NCBI GenBank assembly: GCA_002372235.1
Contig: DFJI01000038.1
Coordinates: 12,592 to 19,412, forward strand
DNA: 6,821 nt
Origin: Prevotella sp. UBA3675
GTDB taxonomy: Bacteria > Bacteroidota > Bacteroidia > Bacteroidales > Bacteroidaceae
Reading direction: 5' to 3'
Positions 1 through 6,309 of this stretch are shown one piece after another. Position 1 is the stretch's first letter. Every line of letters begins with the position of its first letter. The notes under the pieces are model-generated. The model did no database searches and was not told the DNA's origin. It was given only the letters and a program-made list of their open reading frames with translations. The translations under genes and the position numbers were made by a program.

Positions 1-35
1 CCTTCTATCTCGCAATATACAAAAACGTTGTTCAT
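1..35 (-). CDS. etfA: EtfA, electron transfer flavoprotein alpha subunit (FixB family), N-terminal fragment
   Basis: Only the first eleven codons and part of a twelfth are in the window; the gene runs off the left edge. The minus strand reads ATG at 35-33 and then MNNVFVYCEIEG, which matches the start of Bacteroidales EtfA as I recall it. The ATG lies six bases after the etfB stop codon (TAA CGGGAT ATG), so the two genes are almost certainly co-transcribed and perhaps translationally coupled. EtfA carries the C-terminal FAD-binding domain and forms a heterodimer with EtfB that passes electrons between acyl-CoA dehydrogenase-type enzymes and other carriers. The FAD-binding part is outside the window. 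The call rests on this short peptide and on gene order. Confidence 0.8.
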   Translation of the reverse strand, partial: MNNVFVYCEIE

Positions 36-41
36 ATCCCG

Positions 42-914
42 TTATCCAATGATTTTCTCGTCTAACAATTCCTTAATCATTCCCTCGATGTCAGCATCAG
101 AAGCCGTTAAGGTCTTCGACTCCTTTGCCTGGAACACAATGTTCTTGATGGCCTTTACCTTGGTGGGCGAGCCGGCCAGACCGCACTGCTGTGCATCGCC
201 GTCAACATCGGCTACACTCCACTGGTTGAGGTTCAGCTCGGGGCGCTCTTCATACAGATAGTCGTAAGGAGTGCCCTCGGCAGGACGTTCCATCGGACAG
301 GTAGCACGCTTATACTTCATCACCAGCTTGGCGTTCTGTGGACGGCAGGGAGCAGCACTTCCGTTCACCGTGATGACTACGGGCAGGGGAGCCTCTACGG
401 TCTCCACGCCACCGTCGATGACACGCTTGATGGTGGCCTTGCCATCCTTCACGCTCAGCACCTCCTCAGCGTATGTCACCTGGTTCAGACCCAACTTCTG
501 AGCCACCTGAGGGCCAACTTGAGCGGTATCGCCATCGATGGCCTGGCGACCACCAATCACGATGTCAACGTCGCCAATCTTCTTGATGGCCGTGGCCAGG
601 GCATAGCTCGTGGCCAGCGTGTCGGCACCGGCAAACAAGCGGTCGGTGAGCAGCCAACCAGTGTCGGCGCCGCGATAAAGTCCCTGACGGATAATCTCAC
701 CTGCACGTGGAGGACCCATCGTGAGGATTCCAACGGTAGAGCCGGGATTCTGCTCCTTGAGTCGGAGTGCCTGCTCTAAAGCATTCAAGTCTTCTGGATT
801 AAAGATGGCAGGTAAGGCAGCGCGATTCACAGTACCTTCGGCAGTCATGGCATCCTTACCTACGTTTCGGGTGTCTGGCACTTGTTTGGCCAGTACAACA
901 ATTTTTAAAGCCAT
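42..914 (-). CDS. etfB: EtfB, electron transfer flavoprotein beta subunit (FixA family)
   Basis: A 290-residue cytoplasmic protein without a signal peptide, slightly longer than the usual 250-260 for EtfB. The N-terminus MALKIVVLAKQVPDT is the typical first beta strand. Residues 121-138 (GGRQAIDGDTAQVGPQVA) form the nucleotide-binding loop region of the family. Residues 162-182 match the PROSITE ETF beta signature as I remember it: I-x-R, then DGG-x-E, then P-x-VI-T. EtfB pairs with EtfA to form the flavoprotein that shuttles electrons to or from acyl-CoA dehydrogenases; in Bacteroidetes an acyl-CoA dehydrogenase gene often follows etfBA, but that is outside this window. The longer length and the DGDTAQVGPQ motif recall the group that includes electron-bifurcating ETFs, but this cannot be decided here. 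The start ATG at 914-912 is followed directly by the conserved strand. The leader is A/T-rich with no close Shine-Dalgarno; AGGAG lies about 30 bases upstream. Confidence 0.96.
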   Translation of the reverse strand: MALKIVVLAKQVPDTRNVGKDAMTAEGTVNRAALPAIFNPEDLNALEQALRLKEQNPGSTVGILTMGPPRAGEIIRQGLYRGADTGWLLTDRLFAGADTLATSYALATAIKKIGDVDIVIGGRQAIDGDTAQVGPQVAQKLGLNQVTYAEEVLSVKDGKATIKRVIDGGVETVEAPLPVVITVNGSAAPCRPQNAKLVMKYKRATCPMERPAEGTPYDYLYEERPELNLNQWSVADVDGDAQQCGLAGSPTKVKAIKNIVFQAKESKTLTASDADIEGMIKELLDEKIIG

Positions 915-989
915 ATTATATAAATAATGTGTAAAATAGAATTCTCCTATTGGCGTGTTATACGCACACAGTGCTTTTTATTGCGGGTG

Positions 990-1020
990 CAAAGTTAAGC
1001 CTTTTAAGTCATTTCACAAA
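990..1020 (-). promoter_or_regulatory. Bacteroidetes-type promoter for etfBA
   Basis: On the minus strand, TTTG at 1020-1017 is followed after 19 bases by TAACTTTG at 997-990. This fits the Bacteroidetes sigma-70 pattern of a -33 TTTG and a -7 TAnnTTTG. The transcription start would fall near 983, giving a leader of about 70 bases before the etfB ATG. The spacing and both boxes are exact matches, but no start site has been measured. Confidence 0.72.
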
Positions 1021-1134
1021 GTAAAATAAGTAAAAACAGCACATTTTGAGTAAAAACGTGCACAATATCATCCATTTGTGCATGATTTTTTCTTTTTTAT
1101 GAGCCATAGTGAGTGGCTTTTCAAAAATAATGCA

Positions 1135-1142
1135 TAAATTTG
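1135..1142 (+). promoter_or_regulatory. Putative -7 promoter element of the C10 protease gene
   Basis: TAAATTTG at 1135-1142 matches the Bacteroidetes -7 consensus TAnnTTTG and lies 43 bases before the protease ATG, so transcription would start near 1149. No good TTTG is present at the expected -33 position (about 1111-1116 reads gagtgg), so the promoter looks weak or may depend on an activator. Confidence 0.45.
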
Positions 1143-1185
1143 CAAACGAGATGCTAAGATTATCGAAATTAACAGCCAAATTTTT

Positions 1186-3963
1186 ATGAAAAGACTATTC
1201 TCAGTCATCATGCTCTTCATGGTGTGTATGATGATGTGGGCAGCTCCTGTAAGCAGACAGCAGGCCCAACAGAAAGCTGCGGCTTTTTTAGTGAGCAAAG
1301 GGGCCGTGCTGGCCAATGATGTGAAAATGTCGGTACGCAAAGCTCGCAAGGCTGCGTCTGATGAACAGGCGTACTACTACGTGTTCAATGCCGGCGAGAA
1401 GCGGGGCTTTGTCGTGGTGAGTGGCGACGACCGCACAGAATCCATCCTGGGCTATGCCGACAAGGGTGAGATAACCGAGGAGAACATGCCCGCCAACATG
1501 CGTGCATGGTTACAGGGCTATGCCGACCAGATAGAGTGGTTGGACCAGCATGCCTATGTGGCTCCCATTGTCAAGGCACCGCGCGCTGTCCGCAAGCCCG
1601 TCGCCCCCTTGCTTACATCGAAGTGGGACCAGGAAGCTCCCTATAATCTCTATTGCCCAGTGATGAGCGGTGAGCGCACGGTCACCGGCTGTATGGCCAC
1701 GGCTATGGCGCAGGTGATGTACTATCACCGTGCTAACAGCGTGAGCCAGACCTTAGCTGTGATTCCTGGCTACACCACAAGTACGAATAAAATCAGAATC
1801 TCTGCAATCGGCATCACCAACATTGACTGGGGTAACATGCAGGACGAATATGACAGCAGTGCCACCAGCCTAAGTGACCCGTCTAATGCTGCCGTTGCTA
1901 AACTCATGCAGCTGGTGGGAGCTTCCTTGAAAATGGACTATGACCTTTCGGAAAACGGCGGGTCGGGCGCTTTTTCAGAAGATGTCCACAATGCGCTGGT
2001 CACTTATTTCGGCTACGACCATGATTTGCTTGAGGCCGACCGTAACCTATATTCCTATTCCGAGTGGATTCAGCATATCTACGAGGAGCTGCAGCGCGGC
2101 CCGGTGCTCTATTGCGGGCAGTCGATGGGCGGCGGACATGCCTTTGTGTGCGACGGCTATGAAACCGATGACTTCTTCCACATCAACTGGGGATGGGGCG
2201 GCATGAGCGACGGCTACTTCAAACTGTCGGTGCTCAGCCCCAGCGAGCAGGGCATAGGCGGCAGCTCTACGAGCGACGGCTTCTCTTTTGCACAGACCGC
2301 TTTCCTCAACGTGCGTCCGCAGGACAATGGGATAGCCGACGAGCTGACTCAGCCCACGGCAGGAGAGACCAAAGTGGAAGCCGAAATCTCGCTCATTGGC
2401 AATGCCTACTCAGACAAGGACGTGGGCGTGAAAGTGACACTCACCAATAAGGCCGCAATCGCCTATTCGGGCGACCTGTATCTGTTCGAATACAGGAACT
2501 CGGATTACACGCATCTGTCAGCCCTTCAGATTGAAGACCTGCCAACAGGAGAGACGCAGGACGTGACCTTCACGTTCACTCCCTCCCACTCGGGCAGCAC
2601 CCGTCTGGTGGTAGCCGATAAGAACTATGAGGTAGCGGGCTATACGAGCATCACCGTGGGCGGTACTGCGCCCGCAGCCTCGCTGTCGGTGGTGAGCAGC
2701 AGCATCACGGGACGTACCAGCAGCGGTGCCATCTATGGCAATCGTGTGCGAGGCATCGTCAATGTGAAGAACACTGGCATCGTGGCCAATACCGATGGCG
2801 TGTTTGTGGCACTGGCCGACTATGATGCAGGCTATTTCACTCAGACGATGGTTATTCCGGCAACCATTCCGGCAGGTGAGACGGTAGCTCTCAACTTCGA
2901 GTTCGAGAATCTGACCTATTCTCACCGCCATGTCATATCGTTCCTCGAGTTCAACGAGAACTTCTCTTCCCAGTTTACAACTTACCGCGCAGTGGTCACC
3001 TATAAGGCCGACGGCACCACTGGGTTCAGCGCTCCCACCAACTCGTTCACGGTGGGAAGCGACGTGCTGGCAGCCGACTTCTCGCAAGTGACTTCAGTGA
3101 ACAACATCACACCCAACAGCAATCCCAATACACTCTACATCCTGAGAGGAACGAAAACCACTCCGGCATCGCTCAACGGCAAGAACGTAGTGAAGAACCA
3201 GGAGGCCGCTACTCTCACCATCACCGACGGCTACGGCTTCTACAGTCCTGTTGACTTCGTGGCCGGGACTGCTACATACGTGCGGCAGTTCAGTGCAGGC
3301 ATCAACGGCACCGACGGATGGAGCACCCTTGTGCTGCCTTTCAAGGTGGAGACCGTGAAACAGGGAACAGCCACGCTCGACTGGTTCCGCTCCTCGACTG
3401 ACGAGGAGAAAGACTTCTGGCTGATGGAGTTTGCCGACGACAATGCTACCGGCATCGCTTTCGACTATGCCGCAGAGCTGGAAGCCAACATACCTTATCT
3501 CATTGGTGTCCCTGGTAGCGAGTGGGGCAGTGAAAAGAATCTCACGGGCAAGGACATCACCTTCACGGCTACTGATGCACTGATTCAAGGCGGAACGAAA
3601 GCGATTGTCACGGGCGACCACTTCAAGTTCGTGGGCAGCATGAGTCAGATGACAATGGCCGACAGCTACGTACTGAATGCCGCAGGCAATGCCTTCGTGC
3701 AGCAGACCGAAGCCGAGACGGTTCCTTTCCGAGCCTGTTTCGCAGCAAGACGGGCTACGACGGTTGCCACCCTGCCCATCGGCATCACGCTTACGCCCAA
3801 AGGCGACGGTCTGACTGCCATCAGTGCTGTGCGCCAGTCTGCTCAGTCCAAGGTCTATTACGACTTGCAGGGCCGTCGCGTAGCGCATCCCGTGAAGGGC
3901 TCAATCTACATCGTTCGCCCTGCCGACGAGCAGGGACGTAGCGGCAAGGTCGTAGTGTTCTGA
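1186..3963 (+). CDS. Secreted C10 family cysteine protease (streptopain/interpain-like) with C-terminal beta domains and tail
   Basis: A 925-residue secreted protease of the SpeB/interpain A family. Residues 1-20 are a signal peptide: KR, then a hydrophobic Met-rich core, then an Ala-Ala end. About 23-120 is a Spi-type inhibitory prodomain, including YYYVFNAGEKRGFVVVSGDD. About 140-376 is the catalytic domain. The nucleophile is Cys169 in TGCMATAMAQVMYYH, the general base is His318 in GGGHAFVCDGY, and Asn334/Trp336 lie in HINWGWGG, so the enzyme looks active. The family is made as a zymogen that is cleaved to release the peptidase; Prevotella interpain A attacks complement and haem proteins, but the substrate here is unknown. 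Residues of about 395-495 and 500-608 look like Ig/CARDB-type beta domains. About 625-865 is a further beta-rich region with GWSTLVLPF and NIPYLIGVPG. Residues 889-925 (YYDLQGRRV, GSIYIV, KVVVF) resemble the end of T9SS sorting domains, suggesting surface delivery. The start is set by the signal peptide. No strong terminator follows. Confidence 0.93.
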   Translation: MKRLFSVIMLFMVCMMMWAAPVSRQQAQQKAAAFLVSKGAVLANDVKMSVRKARKAASDEQAYYYVFNAGEKRGFVVVSGDDRTESILGYADKGEITEENMPANMRAWLQGYADQIEWLDQHAYVAPIVKAPRAVRKPVAPLLTSKWDQEAPYNLYCPVMSGERTVTGCMATAMAQVMYYHRANSVSQTLAVIPGYTTSTNKIRISAIGITNIDWGNMQDEYDSSATSLSDPSNAAVAKLMQLVGASLKMDYDLSENGGSGAFSEDVHNALVTYFGYDHDLLEADRNLYSYSEWIQHIYEELQRGPVLYCGQSMGGGHAFVCDGYETDDFFHINWGWGGMSDGYFKLSVLSPSEQGIGGSSTSDGFSFAQTAFLNVRPQDNGIADELTQPTAGETKVEAEISLIGNAYSDKDVGVKVTLTNKAAIAYSGDLYLFEYRNSDYTHLSALQIEDLPTGETQDVTFTFTPSHSGSTRLVVADKNYEVAGYTSITVGGTAPAASLSVVSSSITGRTSSGAIYGNRVRGIVNVKNTGIVANTDGVFVALADYDAGYFTQTMVIPATIPAGETVALNFEFENLTYSHRHVISFLEFNENFSSQFTTYRAVVTYKADGTTGFSAPTNSFTVGSDVLAADFSQVTSVNNITPNSNPNTLYILRGTKTTPASLNGKNVVKNQEAATLTITDGYGFYSPVDFVAGTATYVRQFSAGINGTDGWSTLVLPFKVETVKQGTATLDWFRSSTDEEKDFWLMEFADDNATGIAFDYAAELEANIPYLIGVPGSEWGSEKNLTGKDITFTATDALIQGGTKAIVTGDHFKFVGSMSQMTMADSYVLNAAGNAFVQQTEAETVPFRACFAARRATTVATLPIGITLTPKGDGLTAISAVRQSAQSKVYYDLQGRRVAHPVKGSIYIVRPADEQGRSGKVVVF

Positions 3964-3967
3964 AATA

Positions 3968-4006
3968 TTCGGAACATCCCTGTAGCAGCATCGTACTTGT
4001 TCTGAA
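3968..4006 (+). other. Weak hairpin after the protease gene
   Basis: TTCGGAACA at 3968-3976 can pair with TGTTCTGAA at 3998-4006, nine pairs including one G-T, across a 21-base loop, starting five bases after the protease stop codon. No T-run follows directly; the nearest is five Ts at 4048-4052. It may be a degraded terminator or an mRNA 3'-end stabilising structure, or chance. Confidence 0.3.
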
Positions 4007-4010
4007 GACA

Positions 4011-4043
4011 ACTGGCGAAAGACTGGCGGAAGACTGGCGAAAG
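4011..4043 (+). repeat. Tandem repeat, three 11-bp copies of ACTGGCGAAAG
   Basis: Three head-to-tail copies: 4011-4021, 4022-4032 (one A-to-G change, ACTGGCGGAAG) and 4033-4043. The array lies between the protease stop and the esterase promoter, ending 22 bases before the -33 box. The 11-base period is close to one helical turn, so the copies face the same side of the DNA. No function can be read from the sequence. It could be a protein-binding array or a simple-sequence expansion. Confidence 0.9.
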
Positions 4044-4065
4044 AGCGTTTTTCCTGACTAATTCT

Positions 4066-4095
4066 TTTGCAATTAAAGAAAAGTTCGTAACTTTG
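4066..4095 (+). promoter_or_regulatory. Bacteroidetes-type promoter for the tandem esterase gene
   Basis: TTTG at 4066-4069 and TAACTTTG at 4088-4095 are separated by 18 bases, fitting the Bacteroidetes -33/-7 pattern at slightly short spacing. The transcription start would be near 4102, giving a leader of about 55 bases. The -7 box is the same octamer as in the etfBA promoter. This supports transcription of the esterase independently of the protease gene. Confidence 0.68.
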
Positions 4096-4157
4096 CCCTC
4101 ACTTGGATGCTTTGAATCCGAATATCGTAGGGAATCAATAAAAATATCACATTAGGA

Positions 4158-5846
4158 ATGAAACGACTACTTACAGCTTTTACCGCACTGAGCATGATGA
4201 TGGGTGCTCAGGCACAGAACTTCGACAATCTGCCCGACCCGATTGAAGACGTGAACAAGGTGGTGGACAACACCCCCGACTCCATTGCAAAGGCACTCAT
4301 GTCGCGCCCCAAGCCAGGCAGCACCCGAAAGGGCAGCCAGCCCGTGCTCTTCCTCGTGGGCAACTCTACCATGCGCAACGGAACGAAGGGCAACGGCTCG
4401 AACGGACAGTGGGGATGGGGCTACTATGCCAATAAGTACTTTGACACGGAGAAGATTGCTGTAGAGAATCAGGCCCTTGGCGGCATGTCAACCCGCACGT
4501 TCTATACCGATTTGTGGCCTGCCGTGCGCGATGCGCTGAAACCCGGCGACTGGGTGATTGTGAGCATAGGCCACAACGACAATGGCGAGTTCTTCGACAA
4601 GAAACGGGCCCGTGCCGTCATACCCGGCGTTGATCCCGACACGATGTACGTGGGCTTCAACCAGCGACTGCAGCGTCAGGACACCGTCTATAGCTATGGC
4701 ACCTACCTGCGCAAGTATATTCAGGACATACGGCAGAAAGGGGCCAATCCCATCCTGATGTCGCTCACGCCGCGCAATGCCTACGACGAGAAGACGGGTA
4801 AGACCATTCGCAAGCCGCAGACAGAATGGGCGGCCTACGTGGCAGCCGTCGAGGGCGTGCCGTTTGTTGACTTGAACGAGCGCTCAGGACAGAAGCTCGA
4901 CAGCTATAGCCCCTGGAAGAAGAACTATCACTTCTTCGGCGACAAGATTCACACTTCGAAGTTTGGTGCCGAGATGAATGCCCATTCAGCAGCTGAAGGG
5001 CTGTGGGAGAGCCGCAATCCGCAGCTGAAGCCTCTGCAGGCCATGATGAAGAACGTGGAGCCTGAGCTCTGCAGCTTCAAGCGCGAGGAAGGCAAGCCCG
5101 TAGTGTTCTTCACCGGCGACTCAACCGTGAAGAATGCCGACAAGGAAGACGACGGCATGTGGGGCTGGGCATCGCAGGCTTTCACCGTGTTCGACGAATC
5201 GAAAATCACGCTCTGCAATGCGGCCAAGGCCGGACGCAGCACCCGTTCCTTCATTCGTGAGGGACTGTGGGACAAGGTGTATCACTCGCTGCAGCCAGGC
5301 GACTTCGTGACCATTCAGTTCGGCCATAACGACATCTGCCCCATCACCGACAAGAAAGCCCGTGGCGTGATACCCGGCACGCAGGACACCTGCCACGTCT
5401 ATCAGTTAGACAACGGCACGTTCGAGGTAGTCTATTCGTTCGGCTGGTATCTGAAGAAGATGATTGACGACGTGCGCGAGAAGGGCGCAACGCCCATCCT
5501 CGTGAGCCTCACACCGCGCAATGAGTGGCCTGGCGGCAAGGTGGAACGGCGCGACGGCTCGTATGGCAAGTGGTATCGCGAAGTGGTTGAGGCTACAGGT
5601 GTGGAATTTGTTGACCTGCACAACCTCTCAGCCGACTTCCTCGACAAGAAGTTCAGCGTGAAGAAGCTCTCAGCCGATAAGGAGAAGGCCAAGGCTGAAG
5701 TGGCTAAGATCAAGGAGAAGGCTGGCAAGTACTTCAAGAAAGACCATACGCACGCCTCGAAGATTGGTGCCCAGATGAACGCTCAGTCGATGGCAAAGGG
5801 GCTGAAGGCCAACAACTCGCCGCTGGCCAAGTATCTGAAGAAATGA
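4158..5846 (+). CDS. Secreted tandem-domain SGNH/GDSL esterase, rhamnogalacturonan acetylesterase (CE12) type
   Basis: A 562-residue exported protein. Residues 1-19 are a signal peptide with an AQA|Q cleavage site, which leaves an N-terminal Gln as is common in Bacteroidetes. Two homologous SGNH hydrolase domains follow. Domain 1 (about 62-283) has GNST 68-71 (nucleophile Ser70), GGMSTRTF 108-115, GHND 138-141 (Asn140) and D262-K-I-H265. Domain 2 (about 313-550) has GDST 320-323 (Ser322), AGRSTRSF 358-365, GHND 389-392 (Asn391) and D529-H-T-H532. Both keep all catalytic Ser/Gly/Asn/Asp-His positions, so both are probably active. The first block of domain 1 is GNS rather than GDS. CE12 enzymes remove acetyl groups from pectic rhamnogalacturonan or related glycans; the actual substrate here is inferred only. 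A Lys/Ala-rich insert (about 499-528) precedes the domain 2 Asp-His motif. The gene has its own promoter and a strong terminator, and no SusC/SusD genes are visible nearby. The ATG is chosen because it opens the signal peptide. Confidence 0.9.
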   Translation: MKRLLTAFTALSMMMGAQAQNFDNLPDPIEDVNKVVDNTPDSIAKALMSRPKPGSTRKGSQPVLFLVGNSTMRNGTKGNGSNGQWGWGYYANKYFDTEKIAVENQALGGMSTRTFYTDLWPAVRDALKPGDWVIVSIGHNDNGEFFDKKRARAVIPGVDPDTMYVGFNQRLQRQDTVYSYGTYLRKYIQDIRQKGANPILMSLTPRNAYDEKTGKTIRKPQTEWAAYVAAVEGVPFVDLNERSGQKLDSYSPWKKNYHFFGDKIHTSKFGAEMNAHSAAEGLWESRNPQLKPLQAMMKNVEPELCSFKREEGKPVVFFTGDSTVKNADKEDDGMWGWASQAFTVFDESKITLCNAAKAGRSTRSFIREGLWDKVYHSLQPGDFVTIQFGHNDICPITDKKARGVIPGTQDTCHVYQLDNGTFEVVYSFGWYLKKMIDDVREKGATPILVSLTPRNEWPGGKVERRDGSYGKWYREVVEATGVEFVDLHNLSADFLDKKFSVKKLSADKEKAKAEVAKIKEKAGKYFKKDHTHASKIGAQMNAQSMAKGLKANNSPLAKYLKK

Positions 5847-5878
5847 GCAGTAATCAACAGTTAATAAGCAAAAAAGGA

Positions 5879-5911
5879 AACGGGATGGAACGCTGAAGGT
5901 TCCATCCCGTT
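5879..5911. terminator. Bidirectional intrinsic terminator between the esterase gene and rpmH
   Basis: A perfect 13-bp stem pairs 5879-5891 with 5899-5911 (core CGGGATGGAAC / GTTCCATCCCG) around a seven-base loop, GCTGAAG. On the plus strand it is followed by the T-rich GTCTTTTCTTT. On the minus strand it is followed by TTCCTTTTTT, the complement of the A-run at 5871-5876 and nearby bases. It therefore suits both convergent genes: it begins 32 bases after the esterase stop and about 36 bases beyond the rpmH stop. Confidence 0.92.
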
Positions 5912-5947
5912 GTCTTTTCTTTGGCCCGAATGCCTCACGGCACTCTT

Positions 5948-6103
5948 TTACTTTCCGTGATGCTCGTCGCTGACGGTGAGCTTCTTGCGGCCCTTTGCGC
6001 GGCGAGAAGCCAGCACGCGGCGACCGTTCTTAGTGGCCATGCGCTCGCGGAAACCATGCTTGTTCACGCGGCGGCGATTGTGTGGTTGAAATGTTCTTTT
6101 CAT
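5948..6103 (-). CDS. rpmH: 50S ribosomal protein L34
   Basis: A 51-residue, very basic protein beginning MKRTFQPHNRRRVNKHGFRE and continuing with RMATKNGRRVLASRRAKGRKKLTV, the near-invariant body of L34. It is a small component of the large ribosomal subunit that binds 23S rRNA. The reading frame stays open upstream to an ATG at 6154, but that start would lie inside the promoter -7 box and would add 17 residues that L34 does not have, so the ATG at 6103 is chosen. The C-terminal TVSDEHHGK extension beyond the usual lysine-rich end makes it a few residues longer than the 44-47 of many bacteria. It is divergent from efp and convergent with the esterase gene. It does not sit beside rnpA or dnaA here, although its left neighbour in many bacteria is rnpA. 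Confidence 0.97.
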   Translation of the reverse strand: MKRTFQPHNRRRVNKHGFRERMATKNGRRVLASRRAKGRKKLTVSDEHHGK

Positions 6104-6122
6104 TGCAATGAATCTTTTATTT

Positions 6123-6134
6123 ATTAGTACTAAT
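6123..6134. repeat. 12-bp perfect palindrome in the rpmH leader
   Basis: ATTAGTACTAAT is identical to its own reverse complement. It lies 19 bases upstream of the rpmH start and downstream of the predicted transcription start near 6145, so it is in the 5' leader. It could be an operator dyad or chance in A/T-rich DNA; as RNA it would form only a very short hairpin. Confidence 0.55.
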
Positions 6135-6151
6135 CTTTTCGATTTGGGGTG

Positions 6152-6183
6152 CAAAATTAGTGATTTATATTGAATTGTGCAAG
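6152..6183 (-). promoter_or_regulatory. Promoter of rpmH
   Basis: On the minus strand, CTTG at 6183-6180 (one mismatch to TTTG) is followed after 20 bases by TAATTTTG at 6159-6152, an exact TAnnTTTG -7 box. Transcription would start near 6145, giving a leader of about 42 bases. Confidence 0.65.
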
Positions 6184-6190
6184 AAAACTT

Positions 6191-6210
6191 AAAAAAATAG
6201 CTGTTTTTTT
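6191..6210. repeat. A-tract/T-tract imperfect palindrome between divergent promoters
   Basis: Seven As (6191-6197), the core TAGCTG, then seven Ts (6204-6210) form a 20-bp inverted repeat with one mismatched pair (6198/6203). A second T-run (6213-6220) follows. The element fills most of the 34 bases between the -33 boxes of rpmH and efp. Such A-tracts bend DNA and can act as UP-like elements for both promoters, but that role is inferred. Confidence 0.6.
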
Positions 6211-6217
6211 ACTTTTT

Positions 6218-6250
6218 TTTGTGGTAGAATGAGAAAAAATCGTACCTTTG
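6218..6250 (+). promoter_or_regulatory. Promoter of efp
   Basis: TTTG at 6218-6221 and TACCTTTG at 6243-6250, separated by 21 bases, fit the Bacteroidetes -33/-7 pattern exactly. The transcription start would be near 6257, leaving a leader of about 50 A/T-rich bases before the efp ATG with no Shine-Dalgarno. Confidence 0.72.
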
Positions 6251-6284
6251 CAGCCGCAAACGAGCGTTGATATTATAAATATAT

Positions 6285-6296
6285 TGTATATATACA
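6285..6296. repeat. 12-bp perfect palindrome in the efp leader
   Basis: TGTATATATACA equals its own reverse complement. It sits 13 bases upstream of the efp ATG, inside the predicted leader. Because the region is nearly all A and T, it may be a chance dyad. Confidence 0.5.
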
Positions 6297-6309
6297 TTTT
6301 TATTTTTCT

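Noticed and set aside
1102..1118. Possible terminator hairpin (AGCCA / TGGCT) upstream of the protease
   Set aside because: The stem is only five pairs, and on neither strand is it followed by a convincing T-run in the right position: the long T-run precedes it on the plus strand.
2518..3087. Open frame of 189 codons on the minus strand inside the protease gene
   Set aside because: Same reason: low-complexity translation, no family resemblance, fully overlaps a well-supported gene.
3094..3888. Long open frame of 264 codons on the minus strand inside the protease gene
   Set aside because: It is a shadow of the GC-rich protease reading frame. The translation is Arg/His/Gly-rich with no recognisable domain, and the plus-strand gene has clear catalytic motifs and domain structure.
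1186..5846. Protease and esterase genes as one operon or degradation locus
   Set aside because: They are co-directional, but the 194-base gap has its own promoter, and no SusC/SusD, regulator or shared substrate ties them together.
6104..6154. N-terminal extension of rpmH to an upstream ATG
   Set aside because: The added 17 residues are not part of L34, and the upstream ATG overlaps the -7 promoter box, so it would not be transcribed properly.
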